Below, in pieces: positions 44,089 to 52,810 of a stretch of 64,000 nucleotides of DNA; the first letter of the stretch is position 1; every line of letters starts with the position of its first letter. Made by a program: the position numbers and the translations under genes. This stretch comes from Clostridiales bacterium (GTDB lineage Bacteria > Bacillota > Clostridia > Christensenellales > Borkfalkiaceae): positions 226,638 to 290,637 of the forward strand of contig SVIP01000002.1 of the NCBI GenBank assembly GCA_015069425.1, written 5' to 3'. The notes below the pieces were generated by a model, which saw only the letters and a program-made list of their open reading frames with translations, was not told the DNA's origin and searched no databases.

Positions 44089-45264
44089 ATATCGTATTTA
44101 GTATGCCATATGGAGAAGTATCATAAAACGGATATTTGCCCCATAGAAAATGAAAACGAACGTGACGAAAACTACGTCGGCTCAAACACTTGTATAGACA
44201 GTTCAAGGACAAAAGACAATTACCGCCTTTTGTTTAGGAACAGTTCTTATACGGATTTTATCAATGCCAGAATAAGCGAGTTAAACTTACCCAAAGCACC
44301 AAGAAAAGATGCCGTGCTAATGGCTTCGTTCGTGGTCGGCTCGGATAGAGAATTTTTCAAAGGTTTAGGCGAAGATGAGCATAACGACTTCTTTCGTGAC
44401 TGCACTAATTTCTTTATAGACCGTTACGGAAGAAAGAACATAATCTCTGCCGTTGTCCACAACGACGAAACAACACCACATATGCACCTAAACCTTATCC
44501 CTATCAAAGACGGACGGCTTTGCGCCAAAGACTTACTTAATCGCAACGAGTTATCTAAACTGCAAACGGAATTTCACGAGAAAGTTGGAAAGCGTTGGGG
44601 CTTAATGCGTGGTAAAGAAGGAAGCACAGCTTCTCATCTCTCCACCGCCGAGTTTAAGGCTAAATGTATCGTGGATGAAGCGTGGGATAAATCAACTGAA
44701 ATTCTTTCAAGCGCAGGAAAGCGTGTTCAAGCGGAATTAGAAACGATGGAGAAAGCCGTTCAAAAAGCAGATGAGCATTTTACCGACACAATGAAAGAAA
44801 TCTCCACTGCTAAAGCCGAAAGAGATAAAATCGTTGAAGAACGTAACGCTGAAGCTGATTATACCCAAGCATTAGAAGATGCCAAGCAAGGAAAGTTTGC
44901 TTTTAGTAAAAACGGCTTAAAAAACCAAATCGTCGTATTGACTGCCAAAGTTAAACGTTTAGAAGAAGTCGTTGACCGTCAACAAAAAGATAACGGCTTG
45001 TTATACAAGGAAGTTCAAGAACTCTCAAAAGACAAGGATAAGTTCAATAAGATGAGCCGTGCCTACACTCTTTTTAGAGAACGAGAACCTGAAGCGTTTA
45101 CACGAGCATTTCACCGTGCGCCGTCTATCGTTGGAGCGTTTATTCCCAAAGGCGAGCCTATCGCCAACTTGGGAAAAAGCCGTTTACAACAAATCGAAGA
45201 AGAAATCGAGCGTGAGAAAGCGCCGAAATCAACAAACAAAAAATTTAATAGTAAAGGAGATTAA
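44089..45264 (+). CDS. MobV-family relaxase (plasmid recombination/mobilization protein, TnpZ-like)
   Basis: The 392-residue protein nicks the transfer origin to mobilize the element. The catalytic-region histidines lie in AVVHNDETTPHMHLNLIPI (about residues 124-142); a long coiled coil fills the C-terminal half. The conserved N-terminus (ISYLVCHMEKYHK) begins at an ATA codon 8 nt after AAGGAGG. The first ATG lies seven codons inside the conserved region, so ATA appears to be the start. The His usual in motif I seems to be replaced. Confidence 0.85.
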   Translation: MSYLVCHMEKYHKTDICPIENENERDENYVGSNTCIDSSRTKDNYRLLFRNSSYTDFINARISELNLPKAPRKDAVLMASFVVGSDREFFKGLGEDEHNDFFRDCTNFFIDRYGRKNIISAVVHNDETTPHMHLNLIPIKDGRLCAKDLLNRNELSKLQTEFHEKVGKRWGLMRGKEGSTASHLSTAEFKAKCIVDEAWDKSTEILSSAGKRVQAELETMEKAVQKADEHFTDTMKEISTAKAERDKIVEERNAEADYTQALEDAKQGKFAFSKNGLKNQIVVLTAKVKRLEEVVDRQQKDNGLLYKEVQELSKDKDKFNKMSRAYTLFREREPEAFTRAFHRAPSIVGAFIPKGEPIANLGKSRLQQIEEEIEREKAPKSTNKKFNSKGD

Positions 45265-45289
45265 TAAGGAGGAAAAAAATTATAGGTTA

Positions 45290-45475
45290 ATGTCAAGAAA
45301 GCGTAAGAACAACACAGAAATACCTGACTTTGAAATCGATTCGCTTGCAAGGGCGTTGTTGCCTGCAATACAAAAGTTATTTGAAAGCGAAGAAGGCAAG
45401 CGCGAATTTGAAGAATGGCAAGCCGAAAGGCAAAAATCACAACTGAATAAAAAACAAAATAAAGAATCTCGTTGA
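45290..45475 (+). CDS. TnpW-like transposon protein
   Basis: The 61-residue protein (EIPDFEIDSLARALLPAIQ, then FESEEGKREFEEWQA) matches the small TnpW-type protein found beside relaxases in Tn4451-like elements. Its role is unknown. An AAGGAGG site lies about 17 nt before the ATG, rather far. It follows the relaxase by 25 bp. Confidence 0.75.
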   Translation: MSRKRKNNTEIPDFEIDSLARALLPAIQKLFESEEGKREFEEWQAERQKSQLNKKQNKESR

Positions 45476-45592
45476 TTACATAGAGATAACCGTCGATTAA
45501 TGTAAAGAAAATAGTAAAATGTAAAAAGGAACGGCGGACGGGTTTTGACCGTTTTCGTATCCCGAAATAAAAAAACGGTTAAAAATAATTAA

Positions 45593-45616
45593 GCCGTTCC
45601 CCGTATCGGGAACGGC
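45593..45616 (+). promoter_or_regulatory. hairpin upstream of the tyrosine recombinase
   Basis: GCCGTTCCC and GGGAACGGC form a perfect 9-bp stem just before the recombinase ribosome site. With related sequence at about 45529-45565 (ACGGCGGACGGG, CGTATCCCG) it could form competing structures that limit read-through. Confidence 0.45.
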
Positions 45617-45640
45617 AAAATATAAATGGAGGTAAATTTA

Positions 45641-46552
45641 TTGAAATATAAAAATTGGTTAAGCGAGTGGCTTGCTTTGTACGTCAAGCCCACTACGAAA
45701 ATAAGAACGTACAAAAAGTATCAAAGGCAAATAGAACTACATATAATCCCCGCACTCGGAGAGTTTGAATTGCACGATTTAACGGCAACCGTTCTGCAAC
45801 GCTTTACTGTGGATTTATCTGAAAAAGGCTTATCTGCAAACACTGTAAACGGCATTATATCCGTGCTTAAATCTTCTTTGCGCCGAGCAGTATTACTTGG
45901 CGTAACGGACAAAGAGTTTACAATGGCTATCGTGCGTCCTAAGGGGCGAGAAAAACAAGTAGATTGTTTTTCTAAAGAAGAGCAACGAAAAATCGAGCAA
46001 TACATCTTTGAAAAGAAGAAAAATAAATTGTTCGGCGTGGTGCTTTGTCTTTATACGGGCTTACGTATTGGAGAATTGCTATCCCTTACATGGGACGAAG
46101 TAGATTTACAAAAAGGTATTATAGCCGTTTCTAAATCTTGTCACGACAGTTGGGAAAACGGCAAATACGTTAAAATAATCGACACGCCGAAAACGGACTT
46201 TTCAGAGCGTATTATCCCTTTACCCAAGCAACTGTTTTCGCGATTAAGAGAGTATAAGAAATCGTCAAGCGGAAACTACGTTGTTTGTGGTGAACGCGTA
46301 CACGGTGCGCAGGTTCGCTCTTATCAAAAGAGTTTTGAATTATTATTAAAACGTTTAAAATTACCGCATAAAGGCTTTCACTCTCTTCGTCATACGTTTG
46401 CGACGCGCGCTTTAGAGTGCGGTATGGATATTAAAACGCTATCGGAAATTTTAGGGCATAAAAACCCTACGATAACCTTAAAACGCTACGCCCACTCTAT
46501 GCTTGAGCACAAAACGGAAATGATGAATAGGCTTGGAAAACTCCTATTATAA
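45641..46552 (+). CDS. tyrosine recombinase (integrase/invertase)
   Basis: The catalytic residues are visible: Arg in TGLRIGELLSL, His-x-x-Arg in HSLRHTFATRA, His in ILGHKNPTITL and Tyr in LKRYAHSM. The N-terminal core-binding domain is of the phage-integrase SAM-like type. I start it at TTG 45641 (303 residues), which has GGAGG 7 nt upstream; the in-frame ATG at 45626 is itself part of that ribosome site. Its end lies 51 bp before an inverted repeat bounding a promoter, so it may act as an invertase as well as, or instead of, an integrase. Confidence 0.93.
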   Translation: MKYKNWLSEWLALYVKPTTKIRTYKKYQRQIELHIIPALGEFELHDLTATVLQRFTVDLSEKGLSANTVNGIISVLKSSLRRAVLLGVTDKEFTMAIVRPKGREKQVDCFSKEEQRKIEQYIFEKKKNKLFGVVLCLYTGLRIGELLSLTWDEVDLQKGIIAVSKSCHDSWENGKYVKIIDTPKTDFSERIIPLPKQLFSRLREYKKSSSGNYVVCGERVHGAQVRSYQKSFELLLKRLKLPHKGFHSLRHTFATRALECGMDIKTLSEILGHKNPTITLKRYAHSMLEHKTEMMNRLGKLLL

Positions 46553-46569
46553 ACGCGCTAAAAACACAA

Positions 46570-46600
46570 GAAAACGACGAGATACTCTCTCGCCGTTTTC
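46570..46600 (+). terminator. hairpin after the recombinase gene
   Basis: GAAAACG...CGAGA and TCTCG...CGTTTTC form an imperfect long stem with a 4-nt loop. It would shield the downstream switch from recombinase transcription. Confidence 0.55.
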
Positions 46601-46602
46601 TA

Positions 46603-46619
46603 CATAGAATAAACTAATC
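46603..46619. repeat. left inverted repeat of the switch, 17 bp
   Basis: CATAGAATAAACTAATC, the perfect inverse of the copy at 46743-46759. Confidence 0.85.
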
Positions 46620-46628
46620 TATGTAAAG

Positions 46629-46657
46629 ATTTTAATTCTTTTATACAAAAAAGTCAA
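46629..46657 (-). promoter_or_regulatory. promoter inside the switch, pointing left
   Basis: On the minus strand TTGACT, a 17-nt spacer and TAAAAT; ten of twelve consensus positions match. No rightward promoter of similar quality is visible in the segment. Confidence 0.7.
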
Positions 46658-46742
46658 TCGTATTTATTATTCTATACGAATTCTATACTAAAAAATTACA
46701 TTTGATAAAAATTCCATGAACTTTTTCGATTAGATGTTCACG

Positions 46743-46759
46743 GATTAGTTTATTCTATG
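46743..46759. repeat. right inverted repeat of the switch, 17 bp
   Basis: GATTAGTTTATTCTATG, the perfect inverse of 46603-46619. Confidence 0.85.
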
Positions 46760-46777
46760 GTAAAAAGTACAATAAAA

Positions 46778-46790
46778 AATACATTGTATT
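46778..46790. promoter_or_regulatory. 13-bp palindrome before the surface operon
   Basis: AATACATTGTATT is a perfect palindrome around a single T, outside the invertible segment and just before the GGAGG site. It could be a repressor operator. Confidence 0.4.
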
Positions 46791-46802
46791 TGGAGGCTAA
46801 TA

Positions 46803-47936
46803 ATGAAAAAACTTGTAACAACACTTTTAGTAGCAATTATGGTAATCGTATCAGCATTTTCACTTACTGCTTGTAGCGGTGAAGGTGTGAGTATAAAAGA
46901 TACTTATATTGATGAAAACATGCATTTAATAGTAGAATATACCGATGGTAATAAAGAAGATTTAGGCTACGTAGGTGTAGAAGTTGAAGTAGAAGTTGAA
47001 AAAGAAGTTCTTCCACCAGTATATACTGTAACTTTTGTTGATATAAACGGAAACGTATTAGAAACTCAACAAGTATATAAAGGTTTATCAGCAAAAGCAC
47101 CTACTGCACCGCAAATACCGGACAAAGTATTTAGTGGTTGGAGCGTTGATATAACTAATATTCAAGGCAATATTACTGTAAGTCCAGTATACGGAAATAT
47201 GGCAACTTTTACCGTAACTTTTAAGGATGAACAAGGAAACACCTTAAAAACTGAAACTGTAATAAGTGGAAGAAGTGCAACGGCTCCAACTAATCTTCCA
47301 GAAAGAGAAGATACGATTTTTGATCGTTGGGATAAAAGTTATTCTAATATTACAACTGATACAGTAATAACTGCAATTTATAGGGCAAAAAAAGACTGTG
47401 TTGTAACTTTCAAAGACTATAGCGGAATAACTTTAGGAACGGCAAACGTAAAAGAAGGTGGCAACGTAACAGCACCAGTAACACCAAGTAGAGATGGCTA
47501 CACTTTCAAAGGTTGGAGTGGAAGTCTTAATAATATCACTTCAAATTCAACTTTAACCGCACAATACACTATTAACAGTGCAAATAATATCTTTGATATA
47601 GCGTATAAAGTAAACGGCAACAACGTAACTGTAACTTTAAGTTTAGCGGGAACAGTATGTTTAGCAGGTTTCGAAGGCACTTTATCTTTTGAAGGTATGA
47701 CAGTAGTAAACGCCGAAGCAAAATCAAGCAATTTAACTTGCAATAAAAACGGAAATAGCGTGAAGATGACCTATTCAAACGCAACTAACGTAACAAGAGG
47801 CGAAGTGGTTCTTGAAGTAACCTTAACTAAAACGGCGGATAATGGTAAAGCAACGCTTAACTTAACGGATTGCTTTGACCAAAACTTTACAAGCGTTGAT
47901 TATAAAGTAATAGGAAAAAATATTAAGCTTAAATAA
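46803..47936 (+). CDS. surface lipoprotein with InlB-type repeats and a probable cohesin-like domain
   Basis: The 377-residue protein has a lipoprotein signal with lipobox LTAC (Cys24), so it is anchored on the outer face of the membrane. Three InlB/Listeria-Bacteroides-type repeats follow (about residues 75-256; for example GYTFKGWSGSL). The last 120 residues have the alternating-strand pattern and the LAGFEGTLSFEGMTVV and EVVLEVTLT segments of cohesin domains. GGAGG lies 6 nt before the ATG. The next gene encodes a dockerin. The cohesin call is by pattern only. Confidence 0.7.
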   Translation: MKKLVTTLLVAIMVIVSAFSLTACSGEGVSIKDTYIDENMHLIVEYTDGNKEDLGYVGVEVEVEVEKEVLPPVYTVTFVDINGNVLETQQVYKGLSAKAPTAPQIPDKVFSGWSVDITNIQGNITVSPVYGNMATFTVTFKDEQGNTLKTETVISGRSATAPTNLPEREDTIFDRWDKSYSNITTDTVITAIYRAKKDCVVTFKDYSGITLGTANVKEGGNVTAPVTPSRDGYTFKGWSGSLNNITSNSTLTAQYTINSANNIFDIAYKVNGNNVTVTLSLAGTVCLAGFEGTLSFEGMTVVNAEAKSSNLTCNKNGNSVKMTYSNATNVTRGEVVLEVTLTKTADNGKATLNLTDCFDQNFTSVDYKVIGKNIKLK

Positions 47937-47949
47937 TAAGGAAAGAATT

Positions 47950-50900
47950 ATGAAAAAACGCAGTTTATTAATAACGTTATTAAGTTTAATATTGACGTTT
48001 AGCGTAAGCATTGGTTTAACAACAACTAAAGCATACGCAGAAGAAGCACCCGTAGAATACTCTATGGGTGATGCCAATTTAGACGGAAACGTAAATACGA
48101 GAGACGTAGTTTTAATAAAACAATCAATAGTAGGGCTTACTGAACTTACCGACAAGCAAAAAGTGTTTGCCGACGTTTATGCTGACGGACAAATTAACAC
48201 TCGTGACGTTGTTTTAATTCAACAATCAATAGTTGGAATGGACGTTGATTTAGGTACACACGAGCATGAGTATGAAAATGGGGTTTGTATTTGTGGACAT
48301 GAAAAAGAAGGATTTAGAGTGGTTTGGGAGAACTATGACGGTACAGTTTTAAAAACTCTAGAATTAGAAAATATTGAAAGTATTCCTTCATATGATGGCG
48401 AAATGCCTACAAGAGAAAAAGATGCGCAATACACTTATACCTTTAGTGGATGGAGAGAAAAAACTACTACAAATAGAGTTGTTTATACTGCCCAATATTC
48501 CACTACTATAAATAAATATACGGTTACTTGGAAAAACCATGACGGTACGGTTTTAGAAACTGATACCGAAGTGCCATATGGAACTATTCCTACTTACAAT
48601 GGCAACACCCCAGTTAAAGAAAAAGACGCTCAATATACGTATAGTTTTAATAGTTGGGATAAAACAATTAGTGCAGTTGTAGGACATATTACTTATACTG
48701 CAAGATATAGCAATACTATAAACAAGTACACGATTACTTGGAAAAATTATGACGGTACAATACTAAAAACTGATAGTGTTGCTTATGGAAGTAAGCCTAA
48801 CTATACGGGAACTACGCCTACAAAACAAGGTGACGTACAATATGGCTATATTTTTGATGGGTGGAGCCCAAGTGTTGTTAATGTAACAGGAGAAGCTGAA
48901 TATATTGCAACGTTTTCTCAAACTACGCAAAAATATACAGTCACTTGGAAGAACTATGATGGAACAGTTTTAGAAACGGATACAAATGTGGCATATGGCT
49001 CAATGCCTACATATAACGGAAACACCCCGACAAAACCTTATGATTCGTTAAGTAAGTATATATTTGAAGGGTGGACTCCTATTGTAGACTTGGTTAACGG
49101 AGATACAGTATATACAGCCGTATTTTCTATAAGTGAAAGCACCACGTTTACAATTAAATATGATGCAAACGGTGGAACAGGAGCACCTTCTTTTCAAACA
49201 AAGAACAAAGGGCAAAATATAACTTTAAGTTCTATAATTCCAACAAACCGAGAACATGTGTTTATAGGTTGGATTTGCGCTTATGACGGAAATACATATA
49301 GTAAAGGTGCTTCGTTTAGTTTAGATGCAAACGTTACGCTATATGCTGTTTGGGGACATGGTTGTGACACTTGTGAAGAAAGTGGGCAGGTGCCCTATCA
49401 AAAAATATGTGATTGGTGTAATGGAACCAGAATTGTTAACGAAGAAAAATGGACAAGTTGTTATGATTGTGGTGGCGATGGTAAGCTTATTCAAGTATCT
49501 AAAGTTTGTTCGTCATGCAATGGTTTTGGGGGGACTTGCAAAGTTAGTTGTAGTTCAGGTCATTCGTGGTATACTAGCACATATCCAACACGAACATGTC
49601 CGACATGTGGAAAAACTGGTAGTGCAAGCCGAATAACCACATGTGGGAACTGCTCTGGCGAAGGGGTTATTTATTATTGGTATTGCAATGCATGTAATGG
49701 TAATGGTGGTAGTTATAAAACTGTAAGTGTAGAATGTTCTCACTGTTCAGATGGATATAATACCGCTTACAAAACATGCGAAACATGTTATGGTTCAAAA
49801 AATGTAAAAAATTCAGCTCAATCTTACACTTTAACATTAAAGAATGGAACTACAACTTTCGGTTCTAAAACAGTTTATTATGGGGATCCATTCAAATTAA
49901 ATATTCCTACTAAAAGCGGATATACTTTTGTGGGTTGGTTTGATGTGCAAGAAAACGGAACACAATATACAGATAGAAATGGCGTTTCATTGAAGAGTTG
50001 GGATGAAAAAAGCAATAAAGCCCTATATGCACATTGGATAAAGAATTATACTATTTCGTATAATCTTGATGGTGGAACTGCAAGTAATAAAACAAGTTAC
50101 AATATAGAAATGCCAACATTTACACTCAACAATCCAACCAAGACTGGCTATAAATTTATTGGTTGGAGTGGAACGGATATTGACGGTGTAAGCAGTAATG
50201 TGGTTATATCTATTGGTAGTACTAATAATAGAGAGTACGTTGCAAATTGGGAAGCAAATACTAACACTCCTTACAGAATAGAATATTATTTACAAAACGT
50301 TAACGATTACAACTATACGTTAAGTGGTGAATATAGTTATGAAACGGTTGGGAAAACCGATATAAAAGCAACTGAAAACCCAAAAATTATTGAACACTTT
50401 ACTTTTAATAACAGTTATGCGGATAATGTGCTAAGTGGAAATATAAACGGCAACGGCACGCTTGTGTTAAGATTATATTATACGCGTGATACTTATACTA
50501 TTACAACGGAAGCAAACAACGAAAAAGCAGGAACTATCACAAATAGTGGCACGTATAAGTATGGTAAAGAAATTACAATAACGGCAACCACAAATGCAGG
50601 ATATACATTCCTTGGCTGGTATAATGGCGATAATCTTGTTTATGAAAGTGAACGTTACACCTTTTATGTTAATGAGAATATTGCTTTAACAGCAAAATGG
50701 TCTATTAACGTATATAGTATAAAATACGAATTAAATGGTGGTATAAATAACCAAGATAATGTTTCAACATATACGGTTGAAACTGCTACGTTTATATTAA
50801 AAACACCAATAAAAGATAATTACGTTTTTAACGGCTGGTATTTAGAAAGAGATTTCAAAAACCAAGTATTTGAGATAAAAGCCGGCTCTTTTAGTGGTAT

Positions 50901-52797
50901 AAAAGTTTACGCAAAATGGACTCCTGTTGAATATGTGATAACATATAATTATGGATATTCAGGAAAAGTAACGACCGATACTTATACAATAGAAACCCCC
51001 ACTTTTAGTTTGCTTACCCCAACAAGAGATGGTTTTGCGTTTAATGGTTGGTATTTAGAAGAAACGTTTGAAAACCAGGTGTTAAAAATTACACAAGGCT
51101 CTTGTGGCGATAAGGTTTATTATGCAAGTTGGGAAGCAAATAATAACACATTAATTTTTAATGGCAATAATAACACTAGTGGTACTATGAGCGAACTAGA
51201 GATTTGTACAAACACAAACATAAATCTACCTTCTAATAATTTCATTAAACAGGGGTATACGTTTAAGGGTTGGTCTACAACTGCAGATGGTGAAATAGAA
51301 TATTTAGATTGCGCATCTTATTCAATGGGTACAAATTCAATATATATGCTTTATGCGATATGGGAAGCGAATGTCGATACAAAGTATACAGTTGAGTATT
51401 ATTTACAAAACATAGATAATAGTTATTCACTCTTTAAGAACGAAGAATTATTGGGGACAACCGACGAAAAGGTTGATGCTCCACAAGAAGAATTAGAGCA
51501 CTTTACCTTTAATGCCAAACATGATGACAATGTAGTAAGTGGTATTATAGCAGGAGATGGAACGTTAGTTTTAAAAGTGTATTATCAAAGAAACACATAT
51601 GCGTTATCTTTTATTGATTCAATATCTAATATGACAACAAATGTTGGAAATTTTAAATATGGAGAAAAAATACTTTTAGAGCCAATAAATTATTTAGGAT
51701 ATGACTTTGTTGGTTGGTATAGTGGCGATAAAGTTCTTTGTGAAGATTTAATGTATAATGTAATGATTGTCGAAGACTTAATTGTAGAATTAAAATTTGT
51801 AAAGAAACAAGAAATGGAAAAATATGATTTTTCTTCTACGGAAACATCTTGTAAAATTATCAAATTGACAGATACAAACCTTAAAGAAGCTGTTGTGCCT
51901 GATTATGTAACATGTATTGGACATGATGCTTTCTCGGGTTGTTCAATATTGTCGGAGATAACTATTGGCAAAAACGTAACAAGTATAGAAAATTATGCTT
52001 TTTATAGTTGCAAAGCATTATCAAAAATTAATTATACTGGTACTATAGATGAGTGGTGCACAATTAACTTTTCAGACCAATGGTCTAACCCATCGTATTA
52101 TACAAAAAATTTATACATAAATAATGAGCTAGTAGAAAATATCGTTATAGAAAAGGCAACCATTGTTTCTGCTTATGCTTTCTTTAACAATTCTGCTTTA
52201 ATAAGTGTAGAAATGGCAAATAATGTATCCAGCATAGGCAAAGGAGCTTTCCGATATTGCAGTTCTTTAACAAAGATTGTTTTGTCTGACGCAATAACAT
52301 TTGTAGGAGACTTTGCATTTGATGGTTGTGATAATGTATTATATAATGAAAAAGAAGGCTTAAAGTATATTGGAAGTGACGATAATCAATATCTCTATCT
52401 TTTTGGGGTAGTATCAAAAGATATAATTATCGCACATATTGATGAAAATTGTAAATTTATTGGTTCATGGTCTTTTATACGATGTGAATCATTGGAAAGT
52501 GTTAATATTCCTAAAGAATTGATATCAATAGGAGATTCTGCATTCTATTATTGTGTGTCGCTAAAAAGTGTATTGATTGGAAAAAGTGTAAAAAATATCG
52601 GAAGCGATGCGTTTGGTTCTTGTATATCAATAACAATTTATTGTGAGTCGCAAGAAAAATTGAATGAATGGAGTGACAGATGGGCGCCTATAACTAACCC
52701 AGCAAGGCCAATATATTGGTACAGAGAAACTTTGCCTACTACATCGGGCAATTATTGGCATTACGACGAAAATGATAACATTGTCGTTTGGGGATAA
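47950..52797 (+). CDS. giant secreted protein: dockerin, InlB-type repeats, DnaJ-like Cys-rich domain, leucine-rich repeats
   Basis: The 1615-residue exported protein has a signal peptide (1-30, ending AYA), then a type I dockerin with two calcium-loop repeats (DANLDGNVNTRDVV and DVYADGQINTRDVV, about residues 41-96). Four tandem repeats of about 68 residues follow (112-395), then a Cys-rich region with CxxCxGxG-type units (about 470-622). InlB/Flg_new modules continue to about 1290, and BspA-type leucine-rich repeats (AFSGCSILSEITIGKNVTSI) fill about 1305-1565. There is no LPXTG anchor, so attachment through the dockerin to the preceding lipoprotein is plausible. Confidence 0.85.
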   Translation: MKKRSLLITLLSLILTFSVSIGLTTTKAYAEEAPVEYSMGDANLDGNVNTRDVVLIKQSIVGLTELTDKQKVFADVYADGQINTRDVVLIQQSIVGMDVDLGTHEHEYENGVCICGHEKEGFRVVWENYDGTVLKTLELENIESIPSYDGEMPTREKDAQYTYTFSGWREKTTTNRVVYTAQYSTTINKYTVTWKNHDGTVLETDTEVPYGTIPTYNGNTPVKEKDAQYTYSFNSWDKTISAVVGHITYTARYSNTINKYTITWKNYDGTILKTDSVAYGSKPNYTGTTPTKQGDVQYGYIFDGWSPSVVNVTGEAEYIATFSQTTQKYTVTWKNYDGTVLETDTNVAYGSMPTYNGNTPTKPYDSLSKYIFEGWTPIVDLVNGDTVYTAVFSISESTTFTIKYDANGGTGAPSFQTKNKGQNITLSSIIPTNREHVFIGWICAYDGNTYSKGASFSLDANVTLYAVWGHGCDTCEESGQVPYQKICDWCNGTRIVNEEKWTSCYDCGGDGKLIQVSKVCSSCNGFGGTCKVSCSSGHSWYTSTYPTRTCPTCGKTGSASRITTCGNCSGEGVIYYWYCNACNGNGGSYKTVSVECSHCSDGYNTAYKTCETCYGSKNVKNSAQSYTLTLKNGTTTFGSKTVYYGDPFKLNIPTKSGYTFVGWFDVQENGTQYTDRNGVSLKSWDEKSNKALYAHWIKNYTISYNLDGGTASNKTSYNIEMPTFTLNNPTKTGYKFIGWSGTDIDGVSSNVVISIGSTNNREYVANWEANTNTPYRIEYYLQNVNDYNYTLSGEYSYETVGKTDIKATENPKIIEHFTFNNSYADNVLSGNINGNGTLVLRLYYTRDTYTITTEANNEKAGTITNSGTYKYGKEITITATTNAGYTFLGWYNGDNLVYESERYTFYVNENIALTAKWSINVYSIKYELNGGINNQDNVSTYTVETATFILKTPIKDNYVFNGWYLERDFKNQVFEIKAGSFSGIKVYAKWTPVEYVITYNYGYSGKVTTDTYTIETPTFSLLTPTRDGFAFNGWYLEETFENQVLKITQGSCGDKVYYASWEANNNTLIFNGNNNTSGTMSELEICTNTNINLPSNNFIKQGYTFKGWSTTADGEIEYLDCASYSMGTNSIYMLYAIWEANVDTKYTVEYYLQNIDNSYSLFKNEELLGTTDEKVDAPQEELEHFTFNAKHDDNVVSGIIAGDGTLVLKVYYQRNTYALSFIDSISNMTTNVGNFKYGEKILLEPINYLGYDFVGWYSGDKVLCEDLMYNVMIVEDLIVELKFVKKQEMEKYDFSSTETSCKIIKLTDTNLKEAVVPDYVTCIGHDAFSGCSILSEITIGKNVTSIENYAFYSCKALSKINYTGTIDEWCTINFSDQWSNPSYYTKNLYINNELVENIVIEKATIVSAYAFFNNSALISVEMANNVSSIGKGAFRYCSSLTKIVLSDAITFVGDFAFDGCDNVLYNEKEGLKYIGSDDNQYLYLFGVVSKDIIIAHIDENCKFIGSWSFIRCESLESVNIPKELISIGDSAFYYCVSLKSVLIGKSVKNIGSDAFGSCISITIYCESQEKLNEWSDRWAPITNPARPIYWYRETLPTTSGNYWHYDENDNIVVWG
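48312..49130 (+). repeat. four tandem repeats within the giant protein
   Basis: Units of about 68 codons begin WENYDGTVLKT, WKNHDGTVLETD, WKNYDGTILKTD and WKNYDGTVLETD. High similarity suggests recent duplication and possible copy-number variation. Confidence 0.75.
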
Positions 52798-52810
52798 TTT
52801 AGGTGGATAT

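Larger units (their letters stand above)
46603..46759. promoter_or_regulatory. putative invertible promoter (phase switch)
   Basis: Perfect 17-bp inverted repeats enclose 123 bp holding a promoter. The unit lies between a tyrosine recombinase gene and a surface-protein operon, the arrangement of known invertible promoters. In this orientation the promoter faces the recombinase gene (OFF). Inversion would place the -10 at about 46728-46733, giving a leader of about 63 nt to the ATG at 46803. Repeated ATTCTATAC motifs near the centre (46669-46688) resemble the repeat ends and may be extra recombinase sites. Confidence 0.75.

Noticed and set aside
46603..46759. The inverted repeats as a phage-type attachment site of the adjacent recombinase
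   Set aside because: Core sites have short imperfect arms around a 6-8 bp overlap, not perfect 17-bp repeats 123 bp apart with a promoter between them; a role as both cannot be excluded, but a switch explains more.
48312..49130. The tandem repeats as a CRISPR array or DNA satellite
   Set aside because: Units are about 200 bp, in frame and diverged at third positions; they are protein repeats.
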